Below are positions 33,818-40,116 of a DNA stretch of 40,116 nucleotides, piece by piece. Numbering within the stretch: the stretch's first letter is position 1; each line of letters opens with the position of its first letter. This stretch comes from Isosphaeraceae bacterium (GTDB lineage: Bacteria; Planctomycetota; Planctomycetia; Isosphaerales; Isosphaeraceae): assembly GCA_025356435.1 (NCBI GenBank), contig JANXSY010000300.1:1-40116 (forward strand). The letters are read 5' to 3'. The notes below the pieces were generated by a model that was given only the letters and a program-made list of their open reading frames with translations, had not been told where the DNA came from and ran no database searches. The position numbers and the translations under genes were made by a program.

Positions 33818-34276
33818 ATGCGGCTTGCAACGATTGGATTCGCCTCGATGGTTTTCGGCCCCCTCTTGATACCCGCAGCCGCCCCGGCGCAGGGCATTGG
33901 GGTGATCCCAGACGGGGTCTACCTCGACGCCACGCCTGCCGTCTCGGCCGACCGGCGTTACGTCCGACTGACGGTCAATCCGATGTTCAGCACGGTGAAC
34001 GGTTTCCAGACCTTCCCGGTCCCGGCGGCAGTCAGCGGGGGTGGCGCGGTGGGTTTCGGGGCCGGACAGGGCGGCTTTGGAGGCGCGGTCGGCGGGCTCT
34101 TCGGACCTGGGGCAGCGGGCGGGGCCATTGGTCCGGTCGACTACAGCGCCGGAATCTCGCCGTTCGCCGCCTCGTATTCAAGGTTTGTCGACACGCCCGA
34201 CCCCAGCGAGTCGGCCGCTCGCCCGAAGACCGCACGCGGCAAAAAGCCGACGCGGGGTCTACGAGCAAGGAAGTAA
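33818..34276 (+). CDS. Secreted Gly-rich protein of unknown function
   Basis: 152 residues. Signal peptide RLATIGFASMVFGPLLIPAAAPAQG, then a beta-like block DATPAVSADRRYVRLTVNPMFSTVNG, a phenylalanine-containing FQTFPVPAAV, a Gly-rich stretch (GGGAVGFGAGQGGFGGAVGG) and a basic tail (KKPTRGLRARK). The PAVSADRRYVRLTVNP block looks like a piece seen in planctomycete secretin-associated or envelope proteins, but I cannot assign a family. It converges on the carbonic anhydrase gene, 13 bases apart. Confidence 0.7.
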   Translation: MRLATIGFASMVFGPLLIPAAAPAQGIGVIPDGVYLDATPAVSADRRYVRLTVNPMFSTVNGFQTFPVPAAVSGGGAVGFGAGQGGFGGAVGGLFGPGAAGGAIGPVDYSAGISPFAASYSRFVDTPDPSESAARPKTARGKKPTRGLRARK

Positions 34277-34289
34277 GTCCGGCCTAGCT

Positions 34290-35204
34290 CTATGCCGTCG
34301 GTGCGGCGACGGTCGCCGCGTGATCGCCCGAGGTGAGGTGTGCCCGCAGGATCTCCGCCATCTGGATACCGAGGGTCTGGAACTCCTTCGGAGAGGTCGG
34401 CGCGTGGGCGAGGTGGACGTTATTGGGAGATGGGGGTAGGCCGGGATTAACCGGCATGCAAACCTGGTGATTCTTAAGGTTGAACACGCCGTACAAGACT
34501 TCGATTTCCCACTTACCCGCGGCCTCGACTTCGTTACGAAGGTCAAAAGCCGCCTGAGCCGCGTTAAGGCTAACGGCGGTCTCGATAAGGGCCTCGCGAT
34601 AGCCGGGAATGTCACGCGCGCCCGCCCCCCAGACCTGGTCGAGGGCGTTCGCACCCTCCCTGACGGCGACAAAGATCCGCTGGAGGATCGATCGGAGCAT
34701 CGGCGAGGTCGCTTTCGACCAGTATTTTAACGGCCTGAGATAGGAGTCCACCGCCCCCGTCACCGCACCGCAACCGCTATGGCCAAGCACAACCACAACC
34801 TTGACGCTCTCGCTCAGCGCGTTGAGGGCGAAGTCGATCGACCCCTGGCACTCGTTGCCCATGACGTTGCCAGCGACGCGGATCACAAATAGGTCGTTGA
34901 ACCCTTGGCCGAAGAGCATCTCCGTCGGTACCCGGGCATCGGAGCAACCGACGACGACCGCAAATGGAACCTGCTTCGGCATCTGGCCTACACTGCGATT
35001 CATCCCCACTTCGAGGCCGTTGCACTGGACGACGTAGCGCTCTTCTCCCGTAGAGAAGGTGCCCGTGCGGCAACTCTCCATCCATTCGGAGAACATTCGG
35101 TTGCCGTCTTCGAGCACCCGCCGGGCCGACTCGGCGTCCGGGGGCGAGGGCTTGACCGAGGGATTTTGGGGGTCAAACCGATAGACGTAGTCGATTGTCT
35201 TCAT
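34290..35204 (-). CDS. Beta-class carbonic anhydrase
   Basis: 304 residues, longer than the usual 200-230. The zinc and proton-relay residues of beta-CAs are present: Cys87, Asp89 and Arg91 (GCSDARVP) and His142 and Cys145 (GHSGCGA). About 80 extra residues precede the core, and the C-terminus carries roughly 40 more (PSPNNVHLAHAPTSPKEFQT). It should interconvert CO2 and bicarbonate in the cytoplasm; no signal peptide is seen. GAGG lies 8 bases before the ATG. It stands next to a gene broken by one stop codon. Confidence 0.95.
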   Translation of the reverse strand: MKTIDYVYRFDPQNPSVKPSPPDAESARRVLEDGNRMFSEWMESCRTGTFSTGEERYVVQCNGLEVGMNRSVGQMPKQVPFAVVVGCSDARVPTEMLFGQGFNDLFVIRVAGNVMGNECQGSIDFALNALSESVKVVVVLGHSGCGAVTGAVDSYLRPLKYWSKATSPMLRSILQRIFVAVREGANALDQVWGAGARDIPGYREALIETAVSLNAAQAAFDLRNEVEAAGKWEIEVLYGVFNLKNHQVCMPVNPGLPPSPNNVHLAHAPTSPKEFQTLGIQMAEILRAHLTSGDHAATVAAPTA

Positions 35205-35282
35205 CTTACAGCCTCAAGAGATGACGGGCAACGACGACAGTCTATCCGAACGCACGCCGCGCGCCCAATCCCCCGGTCGCGA

Positions 35283-35804
35283 TCAGTGGAACAACCCTAT
35301 CATCCATATCGCGAACCCCACACCGATGGTCATGCTGATCGCAAGGACCGCCGTCGACCTGAGCCACCCTCGCACGCCCGCAGGAGAACCAATCTCGGTC
35401 GGCTCGACGCGGTCAGCGAGGAGAGGCAAGGCACGCAGGGTTTCGAACCACGTCTTAACGAGTTTGTTCGTCTCCCAGGTCGGGGCGAGGGCCGAGACGG
35501 CGGGCACAAGATAGACGGTCAACTCCTTGCCGCCCTGCTCATACCGGATCGACAGATAGCTTAGCCCGAACGGCTTCGAGGCTCTGGAGAATTCGCCCAG
35601 GCCGATCGACCGGATCGCCTCCAGCGGCAGGTCAAATTTGAGCCGAGGGCCGTCGAATTCGAGCCGAGAATCTCCGAGCTTGAGACTGCCCTTGCCTTGA
35701 TAAATCCAGATTTAGCGACCCCAGAACGACCGGGCATAGCTCGGGCTCAGGTGGTAACATTTCGGCTGGAATCGCCGCGTTCTGTCCATCGGGTCGTTCT
35801 CCAT
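35283..35804 (-). pseudogene. PH-like-domain membrane protein gene with one in-frame stop
   Basis: From an ATG at 35804 to a stop at 35283 the minus frame is open for 173 codons except for codon 31, a TAA at 35714-35712. The part before (FQPKCYHLSPSYARSFWGR) and after (IWIYQGKGSLKLGDSRLEF) the stop reads as one protein in one frame with high GC at third positions on both sides. After the stop come a PH-like beta domain (LPLEAIRSIGLGEF, GLSYLSIRYEQGGKELTVYLVP, APTWETNKLVKTWFETL) and a C-terminal membrane helix (STAVLAISMTIGVGFAIWMI). No ATG, GTG or TTG follows the stop until 35522, too late for a whole domain. It is either a recent nonsense mutation, a sequence error, or readthrough. Confidence 0.6.
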
Positions 35805-35903
35805 CGAATCGAGAGTTGCGGTTTGGTGTGTATTCGTCCCGGAGGACGGAATCTTGAGCCGACACCGGAGCGACGGTGGTCGTGTTCGCGTGAAGGGGGT
35901 TGG

Positions 35904-36656
35904 ATGATCGAGTTTCAGGGAGTCTCCAAGTCGTACGAGGGAAGAGTCATTCTCCCTCGCCTCGACCTGACCCTGCCCGCCGGGAAGTCAACGATCCTGA
36001 TCGGCCCGAGCGGCTGCGGCAAGTCGACGCTGCTCCGGCTCGTCATCGGCCTCGTCCGCCCCGATACCGGCACGGTCTCGGTCGAGGGGACGCTCTTGAA
36101 CCCCGAAACGGTTACCGCAATCCGCCGAGCGCTCGGCTATGTGATCCAGGACGGCGGCCTCTTCCCTCACCTCTCAGCGCGAGACAACGTGGCGCTGATG
36201 GCGCGCCATCTCGGGTGGAATGCGGGCCGGGTCGATCGTCGCCTGGGTGAGCTAGCCGAGCTAACCCGATTCCCCCTCGACGGCCTCGATCGGTTCCCCA
36301 CGCAGCTCTCGGGCGGGCAGCGGCAGCGAGTCGGCCTGATGCGGGCCTTGATGCTCGACCCCAGCGTGATCCTGCTCGACGAGCCACTCGGGGCACTCGA
36401 CCCGATGGTCCGCGCCGAGCTTCAGGTCGACCTCCGCGCCATCTTCCGCGAGTTGAAGAAGACCGTGGTCATGGTCACGCACGACCTCGGCGAGGCCGGC
36501 TGGTTCGCCGACGAGATCCTCCTGATGCGCGACGGCCGGATCGTCCAGCGCGGCCCGCTCTCCGACCTCCTTGACATCCCCGCCGAGCCGTTCGTGGCCC
36601 AGTTCGTCAGGGCCCAGAGGCAAGTACTCGAAATTGACGGCAAGGACCGACCATGA
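35904..36656 (+). CDS. Quaternary-amine ABC importer ATPase (ProV/OpuBA/EgtV-like)
   Basis: 250 residues from the ATG at 35904, with GAAGGGGG just upstream; earlier in-frame starts lack coding character. All ABC motifs are intact: Walker A GPSGCGKST, Q-loop VIQDGGLFPHLS, signature LSGGQRQRVGLMRA, Walker B VILLDEPLGALD and the H-loop VMVTHDLGEAGW. The sequence type is that of glycine-betaine/choline/osmoprotectant importers; it lacks the C-terminal CBS domains of some ProV proteins. Its TGA overlaps the start of the partner gene by 4 bases (ATGA). Confidence 0.94.
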   Translation: MIEFQGVSKSYEGRVILPRLDLTLPAGKSTILIGPSGCGKSTLLRLVIGLVRPDTGTVSVEGTLLNPETVTAIRRALGYVIQDGGLFPHLSARDNVALMARHLGWNAGRVDRRLGELAELTRFPLDGLDRFPTQLSGGQRQRVGLMRALMLDPSVILLDEPLGALDPMVRAELQVDLRAIFRELKKTVVMVTHDLGEAGWFADEILLMRDGRIVQRGPLSDLLDIPAEPFVAQFVRAQRQVLEIDGKDRP

Positions 36657-38122
36657 TCGCAAGTCTCGCGATGCTCGTCGCCATCGGCTTCGTCACGCCC
36701 GATCCGGTGCGGATCGGTTCGAAGGCGTTCACCGAGTCGGTGATCCTGGGCGATCTGGCCGAGCAACTCCTCAACGAAGAGGGCATCCCCGCCCTGCATC
36801 GCCGCGAGTTGGGTGGCACACAGGTCCTCTTCCACGCCCTCGAAGCGGGCGAACTCGACGTCTATCCCGAATACACAGGCACGATCGCGGCCGAGATCCT
36901 CGCCGGGCAGAATCTCAAGGGCGAGGCCGAAATCCGCGCGGCGCTCGCCGGTCGCGGGATCGGGATCGGTCGGTCATTGGGATTCAATAACACCTACGCG
37001 ATCGGGATGCAAGACACGGTCGCCGCGAAGCTCGGTATCCGGACGATCTCCGACCTGCGCAAACATCCCGATCTCAAATTCGGGGTCAGCAACGAGTTCA
37101 TCGAACGCATCGACGGCTGGCCCGGCCTGCGAACGCGATATGACCTCCCGCAGCGCGACGTGGTCGGCCTCGAACATGTGCTCGCCTACAAGGCCCTCGC
37201 TTCGGGAGAGATCGCGGCGACCGAACTCTACTCGACCGACGCGGAGATCCTCGCCCTCGGTCTGCGCGTGCTGCGAGATGACCTCGGCTACTTTCCCTCG
37301 TATGAATGCGTGTGGCTCTATCGACTCGACCTGAAGACGCGGGCAGCTAAACCCCTCCGCGTGCTGGAGCGGCTCGAAGGGCGGATCGACGAGACGGCCA
37401 TGGCGCGGATGAACAAGCGAGCGAAGATTGACAAGGTGGTCGAGTCCCGCGTCGCGGCGGACTTCCTCCGAGAAACCATCGGGGTCAAGTCGAAGGTGGT
37501 CTCTGAGGGCTTCGCGAGGCGGCTGGTCCGCCGGTTGGGCGAACATCTGTTCCTGGTGGCGGTCTCGCTCTCGGCCGCGATCGCCGTGGCGATCCCGCTC
37601 GGTGTGATCGCGAGCCGACGCCCCCTCGCGGGTGTGTTCATCCTCTCGGTTGCCGGGATGATCCAGACGATCCCTTCGCTCGCGCTGCTCGTCTTTATGA
37701 TCCCCGTGCTGGGGATTGGTGCCAAACCGGCCCTGGTCGCCCTCTTCCTCTATAGCCTCTTGCCGATCCTGCGTAACACCGCGACGGGCCTTCGTGAGGT
37801 CCCGATCGGGCTCCGCGAATCGGCCGAGGCGCTGGGGCTGCCGGCGTGGTCGAGGCTCTGGAAGGTCGAGTTTCCGCTCGCGTCGCGCGGGATTCTCGGC
37901 GGGATCAAGACCGCCGCCGTGATCAACATCGGCACCGCGACGATTGGCGCTCTCATCGGTGCCGGCGGATTCGGCCAACCGATCCTCACCGGCATCCGTC
38001 GCGACGACCTCACCATGATTCTCTGGGAAGGCGCGATCCCCGCCGCCGTGCTGGCGATCGCCGTGCAGGCGGCCTTCGACCTCTCCGAGCGGCTTGTCGT
38101 GCCGAAGGGCCTGCGACTATAG
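36653..38122 (+). CDS. Substrate-binding protein/permease fusion of a quaternary-amine importer
   Basis: 489 residues. Residues about 18-280 form an OpuBC/OsmoX-type binding protein: IGSKAFTESVILGDL (21-35), DVYPEYTGT (69-77) and ELYSTDAEI (191-199). Residues about 297-480 form the permease with around five hydrophobic helices and the EAA-type coupling loop near 381-410 (REVPIGLRESAEALGLPAWS). Ligands of this family are trimethylammonium compounds. The order binding-protein then permease is the reverse of the fused members I know (OpuABC/BusAB, EgtU). The leader before the binding domain is only a short hydrophobic run (IASLAMLVAIGFV). It converges on egtD, 7 bases apart. Confidence 0.92.
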   Translation: MIASLAMLVAIGFVTPDPVRIGSKAFTESVILGDLAEQLLNEEGIPALHRRELGGTQVLFHALEAGELDVYPEYTGTIAAEILAGQNLKGEAEIRAALAGRGIGIGRSLGFNNTYAIGMQDTVAAKLGIRTISDLRKHPDLKFGVSNEFIERIDGWPGLRTRYDLPQRDVVGLEHVLAYKALASGEIAATELYSTDAEILALGLRVLRDDLGYFPSYECVWLYRLDLKTRAAKPLRVLERLEGRIDETAMARMNKRAKIDKVVESRVAADFLRETIGVKSKVVSEGFARRLVRRLGEHLFLVAVSLSAAIAVAIPLGVIASRRPLAGVFILSVAGMIQTIPSLALLVFMIPVLGIGAKPALVALFLYSLLPILRNTATGLREVPIGLRESAEALGLPAWSRLWKVEFPLASRGILGGIKTAAVINIGTATIGALIGAGGFGQPILTGIRRDDLTMILWEGAIPAAVLAIAVQAAFDLSERLVVPKGLRL

Positions 38123-38129
38123 CGGGGCA

Positions 38130-39107
38130 TCACCCGTCGACGGTGAGATATTGGACCGAGAAGAACCCTCTCGCATCTGACCATCTGCGAACGACCGAAA
38201 AGCCGGAATCGGCTGTCAGTCTTGAGAAATGTTCGATCGGATATTTGTACGAACATTCCGTGTGAATCGTCTCACCCTCAACGAACGAGGCTTCGAAGTC
38301 GCTGATCCTGACGACCTGTGCGCGGCGGCTGATCAGGTGCATCTCGACGCGTTGTTGTTCGCGGTTGTAGATGGCCTTGTGATCGAAGGAATCGAGGTCG
38401 AAGTCGGCGTCGAGTTCGCGATTGATCCGCACGAGGAGGTTGAGGTTAAACGCGGCCGTCACGCCTCGACGATCATTGTATGCGGGGAGGAGGATCGACT
38501 CATCCTTTGCCACGTCAAAGCCGATCAGGAGCCCGCCGCCAGGGCCCACGGTGGTCGCGATCTCGCGGAGCAAGGCACACGCGGCGTCAGGGCTGAAGTT
38601 GCCGATGGTCGAGCCGGGGAAATAGACGACTCGCCGAGCGCAGGGATCGCCAGTTTCGGGAAGAGTGAGGGGGGCGGTGAAATCGGCAGTGAGCGGCAAC
38701 ACCAAGAGCGACGGGAATCGTCGCGCCAGGGCCTCGGCCGACCGTTCGAGATGCTCGCCCGAGATGTCGACAGGGATATAAGAACGGGGCGATTGGAGCG
38801 AGGCGAGGAGGAGCCGCGTCTTGATGCTGCTCCCGCTGCCTAGTTCGATCAAGTCAACGTCTTCACCGACCTCGTCCGCCATCTCGTCCGCGTGGTTACG
38901 GAGGATCGAGAGCTCGATGCGGGTGGGATAATACTCATCAAGTTCGCAGATGCGATCGAAGAGATTGGAGCCCTCTTCGTCGTAAAAATACTTGCACGGA
39001 AGTTCCTTGCGGTCGCGGAGTAGGCCATCACGCACGTCGACAAGGAAGGAGTCGCGACTGGTAAGGCTCACCGAAAGGTCGCAGGTGGAAGGGCGTGCTT
39101 GAGTCAT
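38130..39107 (-). CDS. egtD: EgtD, histidine N-alpha-methyltransferase
   Basis: 325 residues from the ATG at 39107, which overlaps the egtB stop (ATGA). EgtD features: CKYFYDEEGSNLFDRICEL and DEYYPTRIE near residues 38-65, the SAM loop LIELGSGSSIKTRLL (86-100), then YFPGSTIGNF and YNREQQRVEMHLISR. The enzyme trimethylates histidine with S-adenosylmethionine to give hercynine (histidine betaine), the first step of ergothioneine synthesis. Length is normal and all blocks are present. Confidence 0.96.
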   Translation of the reverse strand: MTQARPSTCDLSVSLTSRDSFLVDVRDGLLRDRKELPCKYFYDEEGSNLFDRICELDEYYPTRIELSILRNHADEMADEVGEDVDLIELGSGSSIKTRLLLASLQSPRSYIPVDISGEHLERSAEALARRFPSLLVLPLTADFTAPLTLPETGDPCARRVVYFPGSTIGNFSPDAACALLREIATTVGPGGGLLIGFDVAKDESILLPAYNDRRGVTAAFNLNLLVRINRELDADFDLDSFDHKAIYNREQQRVEMHLISRRAQVVRISDFEASFVEGETIHTECSYKYPIEHFSRLTADSGFSVVRRWSDARGFFSVQYLTVDG

Positions 39108-40116
39108 GAGTCCTTCGCCAGTCGAATCCCGCTGAATTGCCATCTCGCCTCCGGGGGAAAGAAGTTCCGGTAAGTCGCCCGGATGTGCGACTCGGGGGTA
39201 GCACAAGAGCCGCCCCGGAGGACAAGCTGATTGCACATAAATTTCGCGTTATACTCGCCGAGGGCACCCGCAGCGGGTTTTGAACCTGGATAAGGAACGT
39301 AGGGACTCTGGGTCCATTCCCAGACGTCGCCGAAGAGCTGAGCAATTCCCACGCCGGTCGCGGGTCGCGGATTGAGATCGCCTTGTTCGAGAAAATGGCC
39401 GGTCAGGGGCTGGTCGATCGCGGCGAGTTCCCACTCGGCCTCAGTCGGCAAGCGGGCACCGGCCCATCGAGCGTAGGCGTCGGCCTCGAAGTAGCTGACA
39501 TGGCAGACCGGCTCCACCTCATCGACGGGCAAGCAGCCTCGGAGAGTCATCGTCCACCACTCAACGTTGATTCGTTCCCAATAGAGCGGGGCCGTCCATG
39601 AACCGGCCGCGACGGCGTTCCAGCCATCTGAGAGCCAGAACTCGGGACGGGTGTAACCGCCGTCTTCGATGAATGCGAGATATTCACCACAAGTCACTGG
39701 CCGGGACGCGAGTCGATAGTTTTCGAGATAGACGCGATGGCGCGGGCCTTCGTTGTCGAATGTAAAGCCCTGCCCGTCGTGACCGATCTGATGAACCCCG
39801 CCCATGAAATCGACCCAGTGCATTGGGGCCGTCGCGACGGCAACCGCAAGTTCGCGAGGTTCGCGGAAAGCCGGCTTGAGGGGGTTCTGCGCAAAAGCAT
39901 GCTTGATGTCAGTAAGAATCAATTCTTGATGCTGTTGTTCATGGTTCAGCCCGAGTTCGATCAAGGGCCGAAGCGATTCGTCAACCGTCCTGAGCAGGCC
40001 GACCATCGCATCGTCGACCGCGTGTCGATACGCGAAGACTTCTTCGAGCGTGGGGCGAGACATCAGACCACGTCGAGCGCGGGGGACGCGGTCACCGATG
40101 GCGTTGTAATACGAGT
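39104..40116 (-). CDS. egtB: EgtB, ergothioneine sulfoxide-forming iron enzyme (5'-truncated by the window)
   Basis: About 337 codons are visible and the frame runs off the right edge (SYYNAIGDRVPRARRGLMSRP continues upstream of the internal ATG at 40063, so that ATG is not the start). The DinB-like part has the iron-binding LNHEQQHQE; the formylglycine-generating-enzyme-like C-terminal part has EGPRHRVYLENY, RLPTEAEWE, GDVWEWTQSPY and LVLRGGSCATPESHIRATYRNFF. EgtB joins hercynine to a thiol donor (gamma-Glu-Cys or Cys) with O2. It overlaps egtD by 4 bases, so the two form an operon. Confidence 0.95.
   Translation of the reverse strand, partial: SYYNAIGDRVPRARRGLMSRPTLEEVFAYRHAVDDAMVGLLRTVDESLRPLIELGLNHEQQHQELILTDIKHAFAQNPLKPAFREPRELAVAVATAPMHWVDFMGGVHQIGHDGQGFTFDNEGPRHRVYLENYRLASRPVTCGEYLAFIEDGGYTRPEFWLSDGWNAVAAGSWTAPLYWERINVEWWTMTLRGCLPVDEVEPVCHVSYFEADAYARWAGARLPTEAEWELAAIDQPLTGHFLEQGDLNPRPATGVGIAQLFGDVWEWTQSPYVPYPGSKPAAGALGEYNAKFMCNQLVLRGGSCATPESHIRATYRNFFPPEARWQFSGIRLAKDS

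Noticed and set aside
33673..33897. A minus-strand frame with GRNGARIIAEVSDALHHTRRD
   Set aside because: No family was recognised, there is no ribosome-binding site, and it overlaps the signal peptide of the secreted protein at 33818.
35632..35865. A minus-strand frame MLPPEPELCPVVLGSLNLDL overlapping the broken gene
   Set aside because: It first suggested a frameshift, but the frame starting at 35804 gives one continuous protein across a single TAA with better third-position GC, so a nonsense codon explains the data more simply.
1..40116. CRISPR arrays, tRNA or rRNA genes, insertion sequences, phage or integrase genes
   Set aside because: None were seen: no regularly spaced repeats, cloverleaf, transposase motif or terminal inverted repeats. 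The relics at 12097 and 29293 have no flanking mobile-element ends.

Overview
The window looks like a chromosomal piece of a high-GC planctomycete, most likely of the Isosphaeraceae type. The evidence is a DUF1559 pseudopilin-like protein with a prepilin N-terminus and an H-x9-DG tail, a secreted protein with a planctomycete-style N-terminal LxxRLVLS motif, very many TPR proteins, and a toroid (terpene-cyclase-fold) protein fused to a long Pro/Ala linker. This placement rests on gene content only. No rRNA, tRNA, CRISPR array or insertion sequence was seen.

Layout. (1) 1-358: a plus-strand stump of a thioredoxin/TlpA-like protein. (2) 368-8056, minus strand: a seven-heme TPR cytochrome, then a small lipoprotein, a DUF1559 protein and three tandem, similarly built membrane-anchored TPR proteins; a good sigma-70-type promoter lies ahead of the lipoprotein. 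(3) 8387-14348, minus strand: the conserved stress module PrkA (serine kinase/AAA), DUF444 (VWA, YeaH-like) and SpoVR (YcgB-like), with two small uncharacterised proteins in the same run and a decayed Uma2-type fragment between prkA and the DUF444 gene. (4) 14714-23130, minus strand: a 1034-residue TPR protein, an ExbB/TolQ-like protein, an 840-residue protein with a TonB-like membrane N-terminus and a C-terminal alpha/alpha-toroid, and a polytopic membrane protein; together they look like an envelope machine. (5) 23416-25113, minus strand: a secreted Gly/Asn-rich protein with an internal tandem duplication and a convincing intrinsic terminator.

(6) 25474-27087, plus strand: a secreted beta-propeller glycosidase-like protein and a Phd/VapC toxin-antitoxin pair with a possible two-copy operator. 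(7) 27107-29183, minus strand: RidA, SDR dehydrogenase and SIS phosphosugar-binding protein in a tight operon. (8) 29293-32332, minus strand: a multidrug/lipid-type ABC exporter with a good promoter, a hydrolase-like stump behind it, and CutC. (9) 32446-34276, plus strand: a secreted alpha/beta hydrolase, a 62-residue hydrophilic protein and a secreted Gly-rich protein. (10) 34290-35804, minus strand: a beta-carbonic anhydrase and a gene interrupted by one in-frame TAA. (11) 35904-40116: a quaternary-amine ABC importer (ATPase plus a binding-protein/permease fusion) converging on egtD and a 5'-truncated egtB for ergothioneine synthesis.

The most interesting points are the importer beside egtBD, whose fusion has the binding protein first and the permease second; the TonB-like/toroid/ExbB/TPR envelope cluster; the TPR-cytochrome-pseudopilin cluster; the single-stop-codon gene at 35283-35804; and the relics wedged between working genes. 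All function calls come from reading motifs and gene order, not from database searches.
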